Assembly (NCBI GenBank): GCA_028065725.1
Contig: JAPTVL010000503.1
Location: forward strand, 1-13,261
Source: Betaproteobacteria bacterium
GTDB taxonomy: Bacteria > Pseudomonadota > Gammaproteobacteria > Burkholderiales > Rhodocyclaceae
Direction of reading: 5' to 3'
Length of the DNA: 13,261 nt
Shown: positions 13,100 through 13,261 of the stretch, one piece after another
Layout of the letters: each line of letters opens with the position of its first letter
Position numbering within the stretch: position 1 is the first letter of the stretch
Position numbers and translations under genes: made by a program
The notes under the pieces: generated by a model
Databases searched by the model: none
What the model was told of the DNA's origin: nothing
The model's input: the letters and a program-made list of their open reading frames with translations, nothing else

Positions 13100-13261
13100 G
13101 TGCACATCCAGAGCCTTACCGCCGAGCAATCCCTCGCCAGCCTGCATACGGCGGCCACCGGGCTGGCCGTCGCCGAGGCGCAGCGGCGCCTCGCGGAGTT
13201 CGGCCCCAACCACGTCGAGGAGGTGGCGCGCGAGCCCCAGCTGCTTCGGTTCGCCCGCGAG
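13100..13261 (+). CDS. P-type cation-transporting ATPase, N-terminus (runs off window)
   Basis: The first 54 codons of a gene leaving the right edge. Residues read MHIQSLTAEQSLASLHTAAT, then GLAVAEAQRRLAEFGPNHVE, the cation-ATPase N-terminal domain that precedes TM1 in Ca2+/Na+/K+-type (P2) pumps. In such proteins GLxxxEAxRRLxxFGPN is the recognisable signature. The membrane helices and the DKTGT phosphorylation site lie outside the window, so the transported ion cannot be given. GTG 13100 is the start: there is no in-frame ATG close upstream, and the ATG at 13073 is in another frame. The ribosome-binding site is not obvious. The 100 bp before it (13000-13099) shows no clear promoter. Confidence 0.85.
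   Translation, partial: MHIQSLTAEQSLASLHTAATGLAVAEAQRRLAEFGPNHVEEVAREPQLLRFARE

Overview
The window is GC-rich, tightly packed bacterial chromosomal DNA. Gene content and protein similarity as I recognise them (MdtB/MdtC-type RND pump, separate rubrerythrin/rubredoxin/rubredoxin reductase, compact mer locus with a GDCCVxC gene, QueD) suggest a betaproteobacterium, perhaps a Thiobacillus-like or related respiratory lineage. That placement is inference. I see no insertion sequence, integrase, tRNA, rRNA or CRISPR array. All features are protein genes plus regulatory sites.

Left part (1-6863). A minus-strand, secreted DUF839/PhoX-type protein runs off the left edge. It diverges, across about 280 bp, from a plus-strand tripartite efflux operon: TolC-like outer-membrane channel (1277-2683), membrane-fusion adaptor (2680-3795) and an RND inner-membrane pump of the HAE-1/MdtBC type (3792-6863). 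Both junctions are ATGA stop/start overlaps, so the three subunits are probably translationally coupled. No dedicated regulator is present.

Middle part (6864-8910). An AT-richer leader with three inverted repeats precedes rubrerythrin (rubredoxin domain absent), a stand-alone rubredoxin and an FAD-dependent NAD(P)H:rubredoxin reductase. Together these form a complete electron chain NAD(P)H -> flavoprotein -> rubredoxin -> diiron peroxidase, presumably for peroxide/oxygen detoxification. A strong hairpin lies between the rubredoxin and reductase genes. A perfect dyad at the end covers the stop codons of both the reductase and the convergent merR.

Mercury locus (8904-10229). merR is divergent from merT-merP-(GDCCVxC protein), around a canonical MerR operator with a long-spaced promoter. 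Mercury uptake and sensing are present but merA (mercuric reductase) is not in the window. The last gene encodes an 11-cysteine, 74-residue protein overlapping merP by ATGA.

Right part (10230-13261). A QueD-like 6-carboxytetrahydropterin synthase, in which one expected zinc-ligand histidine is arginine, converges on a short minus-strand gene for a 56-residue exported protein of unknown function. Upstream of that gene on the minus strand are a CNNM/CorC-type CBS-domain membrane protein and an Hsp20 chaperone gene with a clear rho-independent terminator. The window ends in the first 54 codons of a plus-strand P-type cation ATPase. Overall theme: envelope transport plus metal, oxidant and heat stress.
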